In this document: one piece after another, positions 47,537 to 55,933 of the stretch
How positions within the stretch are numbered: the stretch's first letter is position 1
Layout of the letters: every line of letters starts with the position of its first letter
Assembly: GCA_963697205.1 (NCBI GenBank)
Contig: CAVONB010000013.1
Coordinates: 310,001-374,000 of the forward strand
Reading direction: 5' to 3'
Source of the DNA: CAVONB01 sp963697205
GTDB taxonomy: Bacteria; Pseudomonadota; Alphaproteobacteria; Rhizobiales; Hyphomicrobiaceae
Length of the DNA stretch: 64,000 bases
The notes under the pieces: generated by a model
Told to the model about the DNA's origin: nothing
Database searches by the model: none
The model's input: the letters and a program-made list of their open reading frames with translations, nothing else
Position numbers and translations under genes: made by a program

Positions 47537-48262
47537 ATGCGGCACATCAAGGCGGCGCTTCACGTCCACTCCGACTGGTCCTACGACGGCCATTGGCGCC
47601 TCACCGCAATTGCGCGCATGTTCGGTGCGCTGGGCTACGACGCCGTCCTCATGAGCGAGCACGACACGCGCTTTGCGCCCGACCGCTTCGACGCCTATCG
47701 CCAGGCGTGCTACGACGCCTCCACGTCTCGCTGCCGCCTCGTGCCCGGCATCGAGTATTCCTGCCCCGACAACGACGTCCACATCCTGACGTGGGGACTG
47801 GACCGCTATCTCGGCGAGCATCGCCCGGTGATCGAGACACTGCGCGAGGTCCGCGCGCACGGCGGCGTGGCGATCCTCGCGCACCCGATCCGCCGCGCGG
47901 CCTATCGCAAGTTCGACCCGGCGTGGATCCCCTTCCTGTCCGGGATCGAACTGTGGAACCGCAAGAGCGACGGTCTGACCCATGGGCGAGAGGCCCTGCG
48001 CCTGATCGCGGCGACCGGCTTACCCGCCACGGTCGGATGCGACTTCCACCGCCTGCGCCACCTCTATCCGCTGAGCACCCGCTTCGAGATCGAAGGCGAC
48101 GCAGCAACCGAGCCGGCCCTCGTCGCCGCGCTGGCCGGCGGTCACCATCGATCGTTCGCGCTGGGGCGCGAGGTCCTGGCCGCTGACGGCCACGTCGCCA
48201 CAGCCACTCACAACCGGCTCGAGGCCGCACGGCGCGGCCTCTTGCGCCTGCTGCGCACCTAG
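47537..48262 (+). CDS. PHP-domain phosphoesterase-like protein
   Basis: Polymerase-and-histidinol-phosphatase fold of 241 residues. Metal ligands are visible: HVHSD (His9, His11), MSEHD (Glu41, His42, Asp43), VPGIEYS (Glu73), ILAHP (His116) and GCDFH (Asp169, His171). All expected trinuclear-site residues seem intact. It probably hydrolyses a phosphate ester. An 11-base gap links it to the ATP-grasp gene. The combination suggests late steps of a glycan or phosphoglycan pathway, but this is inferred from gene order. Confidence 0.82.
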   Translation: MRHIKAALHVHSDWSYDGHWRLTAIARMFGALGYDAVLMSEHDTRFAPDRFDAYRQACYDASTSRCRLVPGIEYSCPDNDVHILTWGLDRYLGEHRPVIETLREVRAHGGVAILAHPIRRAAYRKFDPAWIPFLSGIELWNRKSDGLTHGREALRLIAATGLPATVGCDFHRLRHLYPLSTRFEIEGDAATEPALVAALAGGHHRSFALGREVLAADGHVATATHNRLEAARRGLLRLLRT

Positions 48263-48311
48263 CCCCGATAGCAACGGATCGCGCCGCGAACCCACGTCGG
48301 CCCCGCGCGCG

Positions 48312-49100
48312 CTATTTCAGCAGCCACGTGATCGTCACGCGCGCCTGCAACGTCGCCACGCCACGCTCGATCGGCACCGCCTCTGCTGCCATCGCCTGCC
48401 GCGCCATCACCCGTCCCCTCGGCGCGACGTGCGCGGTCTCCTCCGAGATGGACAGCACCGCACCGACCTCAGCCCCCGTCGCCGCCGCGAAGAGCTTGGC
48501 CCGGCGCAGCGCATTGGCGACGGCTGCCTGTCGGGCCTCGTCGCGCAGCGTCTCCGCGTTGCTGACCTCGAACGACAAACCGCCCATCTGGTTCGCCCCG
48601 AGGCCGACCAGCGTATCGAGCACGCTGCCCAGACTATCGAGCTTGCGCACGTAGACGCGCACCTGATTGCTGACCCGATAGCCCGTCACCGCCGCCGGCC
48701 GCCCGTCCTTGAAATGCTGGTAGCGCGGCTCGACGTGGACCTGGCTGGTCTGGATGTCGTTTCCCGCGATGCCCATGGCCTTGAGGCCGTCCACCACCGC
48801 ACTCATGTCCTTGGTGTTGCGGGCGAGCGCCTCGCGCGCGCTGGGCGCCTCGCTCGTCACTCCCGTCGAGATGCTTGCGAAGTCGGGCTCCGCCGAAACC
48901 TCGCCCGAGGCCGAGACCGTCACCGTGCGCGGCTCCCCGGCCACCGTCTGCGCCTCAGCCACCGTCGTCATCATCATCGCCATCCCTGCTGCCACGACCC
49001 ACGACACCCAGGCAGCCCGCCGAAACGAACACCTCCCAGCGGCCGCCTGCGGCATCTTCCCGGGTGCCAGTGCGCTTGCCGAGCCCGTCATCCAATCCAT
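48312..49100 (-). CDS. SIMPL (DUF541) domain periplasmic protein
   Basis: Protein of 262 residues. An N-terminal extension of about 35 residues (DWMTGSASALAPGK...) precedes a hydrophobic signal segment (WVSWVVAAGMAMMMTTVAEA). The SIMPL domain follows, recognised by VTVSASGEVSAEPDFASIST, YQHFKDGRPAAVTGYRVSNQ and RRAKLFAAATGAEVG. DUF541 proteins are periplasmic or outer-membrane lipoprotein-like and linked to oxidative or envelope stress; the function is unknown. The ATG at 49100 follows GGAAAGGG. An ATG nine bases later is also possible. Confidence 0.85.
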   Translation of the reverse strand: MDWMTGSASALAPGKMPQAAAGRCSFRRAAWVSWVVAAGMAMMMTTVAEAQTVAGEPRTVTVSASGEVSAEPDFASISTGVTSEAPSAREALARNTKDMSAVVDGLKAMGIAGNDIQTSQVHVEPRYQHFKDGRPAAVTGYRVSNQVRVYVRKLDSLGSVLDTLVGLGANQMGGLSFEVSNAETLRDEARQAAVANALRRAKLFAAATGAEVGAVLSISEETAHVAPRGRVMARQAMAAEAVPIERGVATLQARVTITWLLK

Positions 49101-49222
49101 CCCTTTCCAGCGGCGCCGACGACCAGCGCGGACCGAAATCCCACGAGGGCCGCGCCCGAGGTCCACACGCCTCATCCATTCGGTGAGGACCCTACCCCGA
49201 CAACGCGGCAGCCCTGCGGCCT

Positions 49223-49251
49223 TTCGAGGGCCTCTGCCCGTCTGCTATAGA
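49223..49251 (+). promoter_or_regulatory. candidate sigma-70 promoter of tRNA gene
   Basis: TTCGAG (49223-49228) and TATAGA (49246-49251) are 17 bases apart, 28 bases before the mature tRNA 5' end. The leader then contains a 6-bp inverted repeat, CCGGCT/AGCCGG (49258-49263 and 49270-49275), which would fold directly upstream of the RNase P cut. Confidence 0.5.
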
Positions 49252-49279
49252 AGCGCGCCGGCTCACCACAGCCGGTGTG

Positions 49280-49355
49280 GGGCCCGTAGCTCAATGGTTA
49301 GAGCTGACGGCTCATAACCGTCTGGTTGCAGGTTCGAATCCTGCCGGGCCCACCA
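49280..49355 (+). tRNA. tRNA with CAT anticodon (Met elongator or Ile2)
   Basis: A complete cloverleaf is seen: acceptor GGGCCCG with CGGGCCC, D-stem GCTC/GAGC around an 8-base loop, anticodon stem GACGG/CCGTC with loop CTCATAA (anticodon CAT), a 5-base variable loop, and T-arm GCAGG TTCGAAT CCTGC. The CCA end is encoded (ACCA at 49352-49355). A CAT anticodon with this short D-loop and the GGGCCC acceptor stem suits the Ile2 type, in which TilS turns C34 into lysidine, but an elongator Met tRNA cannot be excluded by eye. Confidence 0.9.
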
Positions 49356-49606
49356 TTTCGGCGCTGTGATAGTTGCATCGACAGAAGTCCTTGCACAGCC
49401 CTGGCCATTCCCCCGCACCGTCTCCTTCGCCAACATGTTTCCCGGCGCCACGTTTCCCCGCGCGAGGCAGCCGATACTCCGCACAACCGGCGGGACGCGC
49501 GCCCCGCCGCGTGGAACCGACGCCCTCCCCGATCGTTTCCTCCCCATGGACGCGGCTCAAGACCGTGCCCCGAAGTTGATCCAGAGCCAAGAAACGGAGA
49601 AACGTC

Positions 49607-49900
49607 GTGCAAACGCGTTTGAAAAGTTGTGCCCTGGCGGTTGCCGCAACGCTGGCTATCGCCATGTCGCCCCAGGTCGCCACGGCAAAGGACGGCGTCA
49701 GCGTCCGCATCGGTCCCGGCGGCGTCGGTGTCAGCATCGGCGATCATCATCGCCATCGCGGGCCGCACTACAGCTGGGGTCCAGGCTTCTACTTCTACGA
49801 CAATTATTACCACGGCGACTGCAGCTGGCTGCGCCAGAAGGCGCGCGAGACCGACAGCCGCACCTGGTGGCGCCGCTATCGCCAGTGCCGCAACGGCTGA
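49607..49900 (+). CDS. small secreted His/Tyr-rich protein
   Basis: I do not recognise a family. The 97-residue protein has a signal peptide (RLKSCALAVAATLAIAMSPQVATA). The mature part of about 70 residues has a Gly/Val repeat (VSVRIGPGGVGVSIGD), then HHRHRGPHYSWGPGFYFYDN, and a basic C terminus with two cysteines (DCSWLRQKARE... YRQCRNG). The start is a GTG preceded by GGAGAAACGTC. It stands between the tRNA and a converging oxidoreductase gene. The His cluster could bind metal; that is a guess. Confidence 0.6.
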   Translation: MQTRLKSCALAVAATLAIAMSPQVATAKDGVSVRIGPGGVGVSIGDHHRHRGPHYSWGPGFYFYDNYYHGDCSWLRQKARETDSRTWWRRYRQCRNG

Positions 49901-50013
49901 TCCGCCACGTTGCTGACGCGCACGTGTCACGCGCACGCGGCCCGGAAACGCAAAAGCGGCGGCACCCTTTAGATCGCTGTGCCGCCGCCCAAAATCTTTC
50001 AACGGTCGCGCAC

Positions 50014-51141
50014 TCACCCGCGCGCCAGCAGTTCACGCTCCATCGCTGCGTCCATCGGCAGCTTGACCGGCTTGCGCGTCGCCGCCGAAACGTCGAGCGC
50101 CTTGCACAGCATCAGCCACGTATGCGCCTCACGCGCCGTCGTCGCGTGCGATGCTTGCCCGGTGGCGACGCGTGTGATCCACGACGTCGTCTCCTCCGCC
50201 ATCGGCCCGTGAATCGTGCCAAACGCCATGTCGCCCGGCGGATAGCTGCCCAGGAAATCAACGAGCCGGCTCTGATCGGGCGCGTAGCCTTCCGCCTGCG
50301 GCTTGGTCACCGCCATCACCATGTCGCGATGAGTATCGTCGATCGTCAGCACGCCTTCGGTGCCGGTGATGCCGACGTCGAGCGAATAGACGGCACCGGG
50401 CCACGTCACCGGCAGCGCCCACGAAATCGACAGGTGCAGGATGGTACCGTCGGAGAACATGATCATGCCCGCCGTCGCGTCCTGACCGCGGCAAAGCGGC
50501 GCCATCACCGTGTCGATCGAGCGCGCGTAGACCTCCACAGGTGTCTTCGCGGACAGGTACCACATGGTGACGTCGAGCGCGTGTGTGCCCGACACCACCA
50601 TCGGCGAAATCGTCGTGGGATCGGGCGCGCGCTTGTAGCATTCCAGCGCCACCAGCCGGTTCATGAACACCCGCGACGTCACCAGCGTCACGTCGCCCAG
50701 CGCGCCCGACTGCACCTTCTCCTTGCCGCTGATCCACTTGCGCCGAAAGCGCTGCGTGTAGCCGACCACCGCGTCGGTGCCCGACGCCTCGATCGCATCC
50801 AGCACCTTTTGCGAATCCTCCAGCGACGTCGCCAGCGGCTTCTCTATCAGCACCGGCTTGCCGTACTCCAGCGCCGCCAGTACCGGCTCCACGTGGATAT
50901 GCTCGTCCGTCGCAACGACGACGCCGCTCACCTCCGGCCGCTTGACGAGTTCCCGGTAGTCCTTCGTGAGGAAATCCGCGCCGACCCGGTCGGCCACGAG
51001 CTTGCCGCGGTTGTCGTTGGTCTCCGCATAGCCGATCCAGCCGACGCTGGGGTGGCGCGAGGCCGTATCGCCGCGAAAGGCGCCGACGCGACCCGCGCCG
51101 ATGATGGCGATGCCGACGCCGCCGGTGGATTTATGCTTCAT
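50014..51141 (-). CDS. Gfo/Idh/MocA family oxidoreductase
   Basis: NAD(P)-dependent dehydrogenase of 375 residues. The dinucleotide site is IAIIGAGRVGAFRGD, the family lysine lies in KPVLIEKPLATSLEDS, and the substrate histidine region in SGTHALDVTMWYLS. Such enzymes act on sugars, inositols or related polyols; the substrate cannot be told. It is followed on the same strand by nothing obvious; the LLM gene lies 27 bases upstream, so both probably share a transcript. Confidence 0.9.
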   Translation of the reverse strand: MKHKSTGGVGIAIIGAGRVGAFRGDTASRHPSVGWIGYAETNDNRGKLVADRVGADFLTKDYRELVKRPEVSGVVVATDEHIHVEPVLAALEYGKPVLIEKPLATSLEDSQKVLDAIEASGTDAVVGYTQRFRRKWISGKEKVQSGALGDVTLVTSRVFMNRLVALECYKRAPDPTTISPMVVSGTHALDVTMWYLSAKTPVEVYARSIDTVMAPLCRGQDATAGMIMFSDGTILHLSISWALPVTWPGAVYSLDVGITGTEGVLTIDDTHRDMVMAVTKPQAEGYAPDQSRLVDFLGSYPPGDMAFGTIHGPMAEETTSWITRVATGQASHATTAREAHTWLMLCKALDVSAATRKPVKLPMDAAMERELLARG

Positions 51142-51168
51142 GGTCGCCTACCTCTTCGACGCGCGCGC

Positions 51169-52176
51169 CTACTCTTTGAATTCCGGCATAACCTCGTTGG
51201 CAAAGATGCGCAGGGCCTCCCGTGACCAAGTCACGTCCATCATCAGAACGTAGCGCACGCCCGCCGCCTCGAGTTTTTTCAGTCGCGCAACGATCTCTCC
51301 GGGCGGTCCGATAAGCGCGTTCGTCTCGGTCAACTTCTTCGACGCCTCCAGCGTCTGCGGCCGGTTGGGATTCATCATCGGCGCAAGCTTGTTGGAGCCG
51401 ATGTTGTTGACGCCGGAAGCAAAGTCGAAGCGCGAGCGGTGCGCAGCCTCACGCTCCTCCGCCGTGCGCGCCACGTGCAGCGCCCGCGTCACGCCGATCG
51501 ACATCGGATCGAACGTCTGGCCCTTCGCCTCCACGATCCCGCGATAGGTCGCCACCCGCTGGCCCACGGTCTCCGGATCGGCCCGCTGATCGAGCAGGAG
51601 GTTGTATCCCCCATCCGCCGCCTCCTTGGCGGCGCGTTCCGAAAAGGTCGCAAGCCACAGCGGCGGATGCGGTCGCTGCACGACCGGCGGCTCCACGATG
51701 ATGTCCTCGTAGTGCCAGCGCTTGCCGTGGTGCGAGAAGCGCTCCGTCGAAGACATCGCCTTCTTCAGGATCTCCACGCACTCCTGGTAGCGCTCCTCCG
51801 CCTCCTCCATCGGGATCTGGAAGCCGTCGAACTCGTTGGGCCGATAGCCCCGCCCGATGCCGAAGTCGAACCGCCCGTCCGACAATAGGTCGAGCGTGGC
51901 CGCCTGTTCCGCCAGCAGCACCGGGTTGTGCCAAGGCAGCACGACCACCGCCGTCCCAAGCCGCATCCGCGAGGTCTTCGCCGCCAAATAGGTCAGCAGG
52001 TTGATCGACGCGGACACCTGCCCAAGCCCAGTGAAATGATGCTCGACCAGGAACGTAGAGTAAAAGCCGAGCTCCTCCGCCTCCACCACGTAATCGATGA
52101 ACGACTTGTAGTGCTGACTGTCGCTGACCCGGCCCGAATTGTGTGCCGTCGCCCCCCCGAATAGCCCGAACCTCAT
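51169..52176 (-). CDS. LLM-class flavin-dependent oxidoreductase
   Basis: Luciferase-like monooxygenase of 335 residues. The start RFGLFGGATAHNSG, the segment FYSTFLVEHHFTGLGQVSAS, the RMRLGTAVVVLPWHNPVLLA stretch and FGIGRGYRPNEFDGF are typical of the bacterial luciferase superfamily using FMNH2 from a partner reductase. I chose the ATG at 52176, since the 69 residues upstream in the open frame are not family-like. It is probably co-transcribed with the downstream Gfo/Idh gene. Substrate unknown. Confidence 0.9.
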   Translation of the reverse strand: MRFGLFGGATAHNSGRVSDSQHYKSFIDYVVEAEELGFYSTFLVEHHFTGLGQVSASINLLTYLAAKTSRMRLGTAVVVLPWHNPVLLAEQAATLDLLSDGRFDFGIGRGYRPNEFDGFQIPMEEAEERYQECVEILKKAMSSTERFSHHGKRWHYEDIIVEPPVVQRPHPPLWLATFSERAAKEAADGGYNLLLDQRADPETVGQRVATYRGIVEAKGQTFDPMSIGVTRALHVARTAEEREAAHRSRFDFASGVNNIGSNKLAPMMNPNRPQTLEASKKLTETNALIGPPGEIVARLKKLEAAGVRYVLMMDVTWSREALRIFANEVMPEFKE

Positions 52177-52397
52177 CGTCGCGCCTCTCCTTGAATTGGT
52201 GTCGTTGAAGCACTTCTGGCACAAACGATCGTTTGACGCGACCCTCCCCACAGCGACCCTGCCCTGCTTGTGCCCGGCCCGCCGGCCCCGCGAACTGTGC
52301 CATACTGGCGGCACCCCGGAGCCGGATGGGCCCCGCCGTCCCGCCAGTGCGCTCCAAGCCGTCTCCGATCGCAACACCGCCACAGCGAGCCACCGTC

Positions 52398-53471
52398 ATG
52401 ACCGCCGACCCGGCAGCGTCCCGCCACCTCGCGCTCCGCCCCGACTGGCTCTCCCGCCACCAAGAGGCGCCGCTCGACCCTTCGCTGCCGATCGTTGACC
52501 CGCACCACCACTTCTGGCGCGAGGCCGACCCGCCCTATGACGCCCACGCCTTCGCCACGGACCTCGCCTGCGGCCACAACATCGTCGCCACCGTTTATGT
52601 CGAGGGTCACCAAGGCTATCGGACCACAGGCGATCCCGCGCTGCACCCCGTCGGCGAAACCGAAAGCGTCGTCGCCGCCGCGCCGCTGCCGGCCCCGTCT
52701 GCCGCATCGAGTGCCGCCCAGTCCGGCCAGCCGTCCACTGCCGCATGCCCCACCCCGCGCATTGCCGCCGGCATCGTCATGCACGCCGACCTGATGCTCG
52801 GCGCCAGCGTCGCGCCCGTGCTCGATGCGCAGATCGAAGCCGGGCGCGGCCGCGTCAGGGGCCTGCGCTATTCCACCGTCTCCCACCCCGATCCCGCCGC
52901 ACGCGGCGCCATGCTGAACCGCGCCGCTGGCCTCATGTCCGATCCCACGTTCCGTGCGGGCGTCGCCGCGCTCCACCCCCGCGGACTCTCCTTCGACGCC
53001 TGGATCTATCATACCCAGATCCACGAGCTCGCCGACCTCGCCCGCGCCTTTCCCGACACCATCATCGTCCTCGACCACCTGGGCGGCGTGCTCGGCATCG
53101 GCCCCTATGCCGGACGCCGCCAGGACGTGTTCCAGGAGTGGCGCACAGCGCTCAGGAGCCTCGCCGCCTGCCCCAATGCGCGCATCAAGATCGGCGGCAT
53201 GGGCATGCGCCTGTTCGCCTTCTGCCTGGAGGCCCGCCCCGAACCGCCGACGTCGGTGGACCTCGCTGCGGCCTGGCGCCCTTACGTGGAAACGGCCATC
53301 GAGCTGTTCGGACCCGCCCGCGCCATGTTCGAGAGCAATTTCCCCGTCGATAAGCAGGCGTATGCCTATGGCATCGCCTGGAATGCCTTCAAACGCTTGA
53401 CAGCCGGCGCCACCGCACCCGAGCGCGCAGCCCTCTTCCACGACACCGCCGCGGCGACTTATCGGCTCTGA
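52398..53471 (+). CDS. amidohydrolase (COG3618, PDC-hydrolase-like)
   Basis: TIM-barrel metal-dependent hydrolase of 357 residues in the 2-pyrone-4,6-dicarboxylate lactonase/L-rhamnono-lactonase group. The start VDPHHHFWREADPPYDAHAF has the HxH motif. The middle histidine lies in IVLDHLGGVLGIG, and the C-terminal aspartate region in MFESNFPVDKQAYAYG. It opens a lactone or cleaves an amide; the substrate is unknown. An Ala/Pro/Ser-rich insertion of about 25 residues (LPAPSAASSAAQSGQPST) interrupts the N-terminal part. Start chosen at 52398, just before the conserved region. It is divergent from the LLM gene by 221 bases. Confidence 0.87.
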   Translation: MTADPAASRHLALRPDWLSRHQEAPLDPSLPIVDPHHHFWREADPPYDAHAFATDLACGHNIVATVYVEGHQGYRTTGDPALHPVGETESVVAAAPLPAPSAASSAAQSGQPSTAACPTPRIAAGIVMHADLMLGASVAPVLDAQIEAGRGRVRGLRYSTVSHPDPAARGAMLNRAAGLMSDPTFRAGVAALHPRGLSFDAWIYHTQIHELADLARAFPDTIIVLDHLGGVLGIGPYAGRRQDVFQEWRTALRSLAACPNARIKIGGMGMRLFAFCLEARPEPPTSVDLAAAWRPYVETAIELFGPARAMFESNFPVDKQAYAYGIAWNAFKRLTAGATAPERAALFHDTAAATYRL

Positions 53472-53719
53472 TCCTGCAGGCATGCCCCAGCCCGCGTCCG
53501 CCCCACGCCCTCAGACGCGCCCTCAGCCGTTGACGACCTCCCGCGCCACGTCCGACAATGCCGCGACGACAACGACAAGATGCCGGCGCGCATCCGCGCT
53601 GAAGCGGCGTCGCAGGGATGGAAACGACGACCGGCCGGCAGCTCTGTGCCGACCACGTGCTCCTACGCCTGCGCGCCGCCCCAGTTGCAGGCCCGCCCGC
53701 GCCCCATGCGAGGAGCCGA

Positions 53720-54937
53720 ATGACCGCAAACAACACCAAAGGCCCGCGCCCCCTGGAGGGCTTGAAAGTCGTCGAATGCGCGACAGTGATCGCCGCCCCC
53801 TTCTGCGGCCGCCTGCTGGCCGACTTCGGCGCCGAGGTGATCCACGTCGAGGCTCCCGGCAAGGGTGACCACCTGCGCCAGTTCGGCTTCACCGTCGACG
53901 GCGTCAATCCCTGGTGGAAGTACTATGCGCGCAACAAGAAACTCGTGACCCTCGACATCTCCAAGCCCGCCGGTCGCGAGATCCTTGAAGAGTTGCTCTC
54001 CGACGCCGACGTCTTCATCGAGAATTTCCGGCCCGGCCGCTTGGAGGAATGGGGCATCCACTACGACAACCTTGCTAAGGTAAACCCCGGCCTCGTCATG
54101 ATGCGCCTGACCGGCTTCGGCCAGACCGGGCCCTACGCCAACGAGCCGGGCTTCGGCACCATCATCGAGGCCATGTCGGGCTTTGCCGAGATGACCGGCG
54201 AGCCCGACGGCCCACCGACACTTCCCCAGTTCGCCCTCGCCGACAGCGTTTCCGGCCTCTACGCCACCGCCGCCATCATGTTCGCGCTCCACCATCGCAA
54301 CGGCCCCGGCAACGGCAAGGGTCAGGTGATCGACGTCGCCATCTGGGAAAGCCTCTATTCGGTGCTCGGACCCAACGCGACCGTGCTCGCCTTGACCGGA
54401 ACGCCGCCGACCCGCATGGGCAATCGCGTGCCGACCTCCTCGCCGCGCAACACCTACAAGACGAAGGACGGTCGCTGGATCGTCATCGCCGGCGCGACGC
54501 AGACCACCGCCAAGCGCCTCATCCACCTTGTCGGCGGCGACGAGCTCGTCAACGACCCGCGCTTTGCCAACAACATGCTGCGCGTCAAGAACGTCGCCGC
54601 CCTCGACGAGGCGATCGGCGGCTGGATGGCGCGCCACACCTTCGACGACGCGCTGGCCATCCTGAAGGCCAAGGAGGTGCCGGTCGGGCCGATCAATTCC
54701 ATCGCCGACATCGCCGCCGATCCGCACGCCCAGGCGCGCCAGATGATCGTCACCGCCCCCGACGACGACAAGGGCGCGCTGCCCATGGAAGGCGTCTTCC
54801 CGCGTATGGTGGCGACCCCCGGCCGCGTCGAGCACGCCGGCAAGGCGATGGGCGCCGACAACGAGGCAGTGTTCGCCGGCAATCTCGGCCTGTCGCCCGA
54901 CCGCCTCGCCCAATTACGCAAGGACGGCATCATCTGA
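53720..54937 (+). CDS. CaiB/BaiF (class III) CoA transferase
   Basis: Transfers CoA from a donor such as succinyl-CoA to an organic acid; 405 residues. The start RPLEGLKVVECATVIAAPFC, the LADFGAEVIHVEAPGKGDHL stretch, SDADVFIENFRPGRLEEWGI and MRLTGFGQTGPYANEPGFG are diagnostic. AGGAG lies immediately upstream of the ATG at 53720, which I therefore chose. The lyase gene follows after 77 bases. I infer that it activates the acid that the neighbouring lyase later cleaves. Confidence 0.92.
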   Translation: MTANNTKGPRPLEGLKVVECATVIAAPFCGRLLADFGAEVIHVEAPGKGDHLRQFGFTVDGVNPWWKYYARNKKLVTLDISKPAGREILEELLSDADVFIENFRPGRLEEWGIHYDNLAKVNPGLVMMRLTGFGQTGPYANEPGFGTIIEAMSGFAEMTGEPDGPPTLPQFALADSVSGLYATAAIMFALHHRNGPGNGKGQVIDVAIWESLYSVLGPNATVLALTGTPPTRMGNRVPTSSPRNTYKTKDGRWIVIAGATQTTAKRLIHLVGGDELVNDPRFANNMLRVKNVAALDEAIGGWMARHTFDDALAILKAKEVPVGPINSIADIAADPHAQARQMIVTAPDDDKGALPMEGVFPRMVATPGRVEHAGKAMGADNEAVFAGNLGLSPDRLAQLRKDGII

Positions 54938-55014
54938 TTTCGCCACACCCCTTGGGTGCGACAAGGGTCCCACACGGCCCGCATGTACGAACGAAAGCCA
55001 GCGAGACGCCACCG

Positions 55015-55881
55015 ATGTCCAAGACCTCGAAGAAGCCGCTCATCACCCTCTACACGCCCGGCAACCGCCAGGACCTGATCGCCAAGGCGGCGCGCTTCAG
55101 CCCCGACGCCATCGTCATCGACCTTGAGGATGCCGTCCCCATCCAGCTCAAACCCCAGGCGCGCAAGGACATGGGCGCTCTGATCCCGACACTCGACCTG
55201 CAATGCCTCGTGCGCGTCAACTCCGAGCCCGAAAACCTCGAGCCCGACCTTGAGGCCGTCGTTTCCGCCCACATCTACGGCATCGCGCTGCCGATGGCAG
55301 AGACCGTCGAGCAGGTGCAAAACGCCGATCGCATCATCACGCGCCTGGAGCGCGAGCGCGGCATCGAGCCCGGCGCCGTCAAGCTGCTGCTGCTGATCGA
55401 GACCGCGCTCGCCGTCTACAACTGCTTTGACTTGTGCCGGGCCGCGCCCCGCGTCGAGACCGTCGTCTTCGGCAGCGCAGAGGACGGCGATCTCCAGAGC
55501 GACCTCAGATGCGCCTTCTCCATTGAGGGCCCGGAGCTGATGTATGCCCGCTCCAAATGCCTGCTCGACGCGCGCGCAGCCGGCAAGACCTACGTCCTCG
55601 ACGGCGCCTTCTCCGACATCAAGAACGAGGACACCTTGCGCCGCGACTGCACCGTGTCAAAGCGCCTGGGCTACGCCGGCCGCACGCTCATCTACCCCGG
55701 TCAGATCCCGATCGCGCGTGAAGTCTATGCGCCCGCCCCCGAAGAGATCGCCCATTACCGGAAGCTGATGGCCGCCTTCGAGGACGCCGAGAAGAAGGGC
55801 CTTGCCGCCATCAACTTCGGCGGCAAGCTGATCGACTACGCCATGTACAAGAAGGCGAAAGCGTTCCTCGAAGCGATCTGA
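55015..55881 (+). CDS. CoA-ester lyase (CitE/HpcH-HpaI family)
   Basis: Mg-dependent TIM-barrel lyase of 288 residues. It has the family start KPLITLYTPGNRQDLIAKAA, the SPDAIVIDLEDAVPIQLKPQ stretch and the Arg in CLVRVNSEPENLEP. The catalytic Glu is in LLLLIETALAVYNC, and FGSAEDGDLQSDLRC is the metal-binding region. Candidate substrates are malyl-, methylmalyl- or citramalyl-CoA. The C terminus carries a lid segment GKLIDYAMYKKAKAFLEA. It lies between the CoA transferase and the acyl-CoA dehydrogenase genes. The start ATG at 55015 is supported by the family start. Confidence 0.9.
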   Translation: MSKTSKKPLITLYTPGNRQDLIAKAARFSPDAIVIDLEDAVPIQLKPQARKDMGALIPTLDLQCLVRVNSEPENLEPDLEAVVSAHIYGIALPMAETVEQVQNADRIITRLERERGIEPGAVKLLLLIETALAVYNCFDLCRAAPRVETVVFGSAEDGDLQSDLRCAFSIEGPELMYARSKCLLDARAAGKTYVLDGAFSDIKNEDTLRRDCTVSKRLGYAGRTLIYPGQIPIAREVYAPAPEEIAHYRKLMAAFEDAEKKGLAAINFGGKLIDYAMYKKAKAFLEAI

Positions 55882-55933
55882 TCCGCGCGAAGTTCGCCCA
55901 ACGCCCTCCCCACCCGCCACCGGAGGAACAGTC

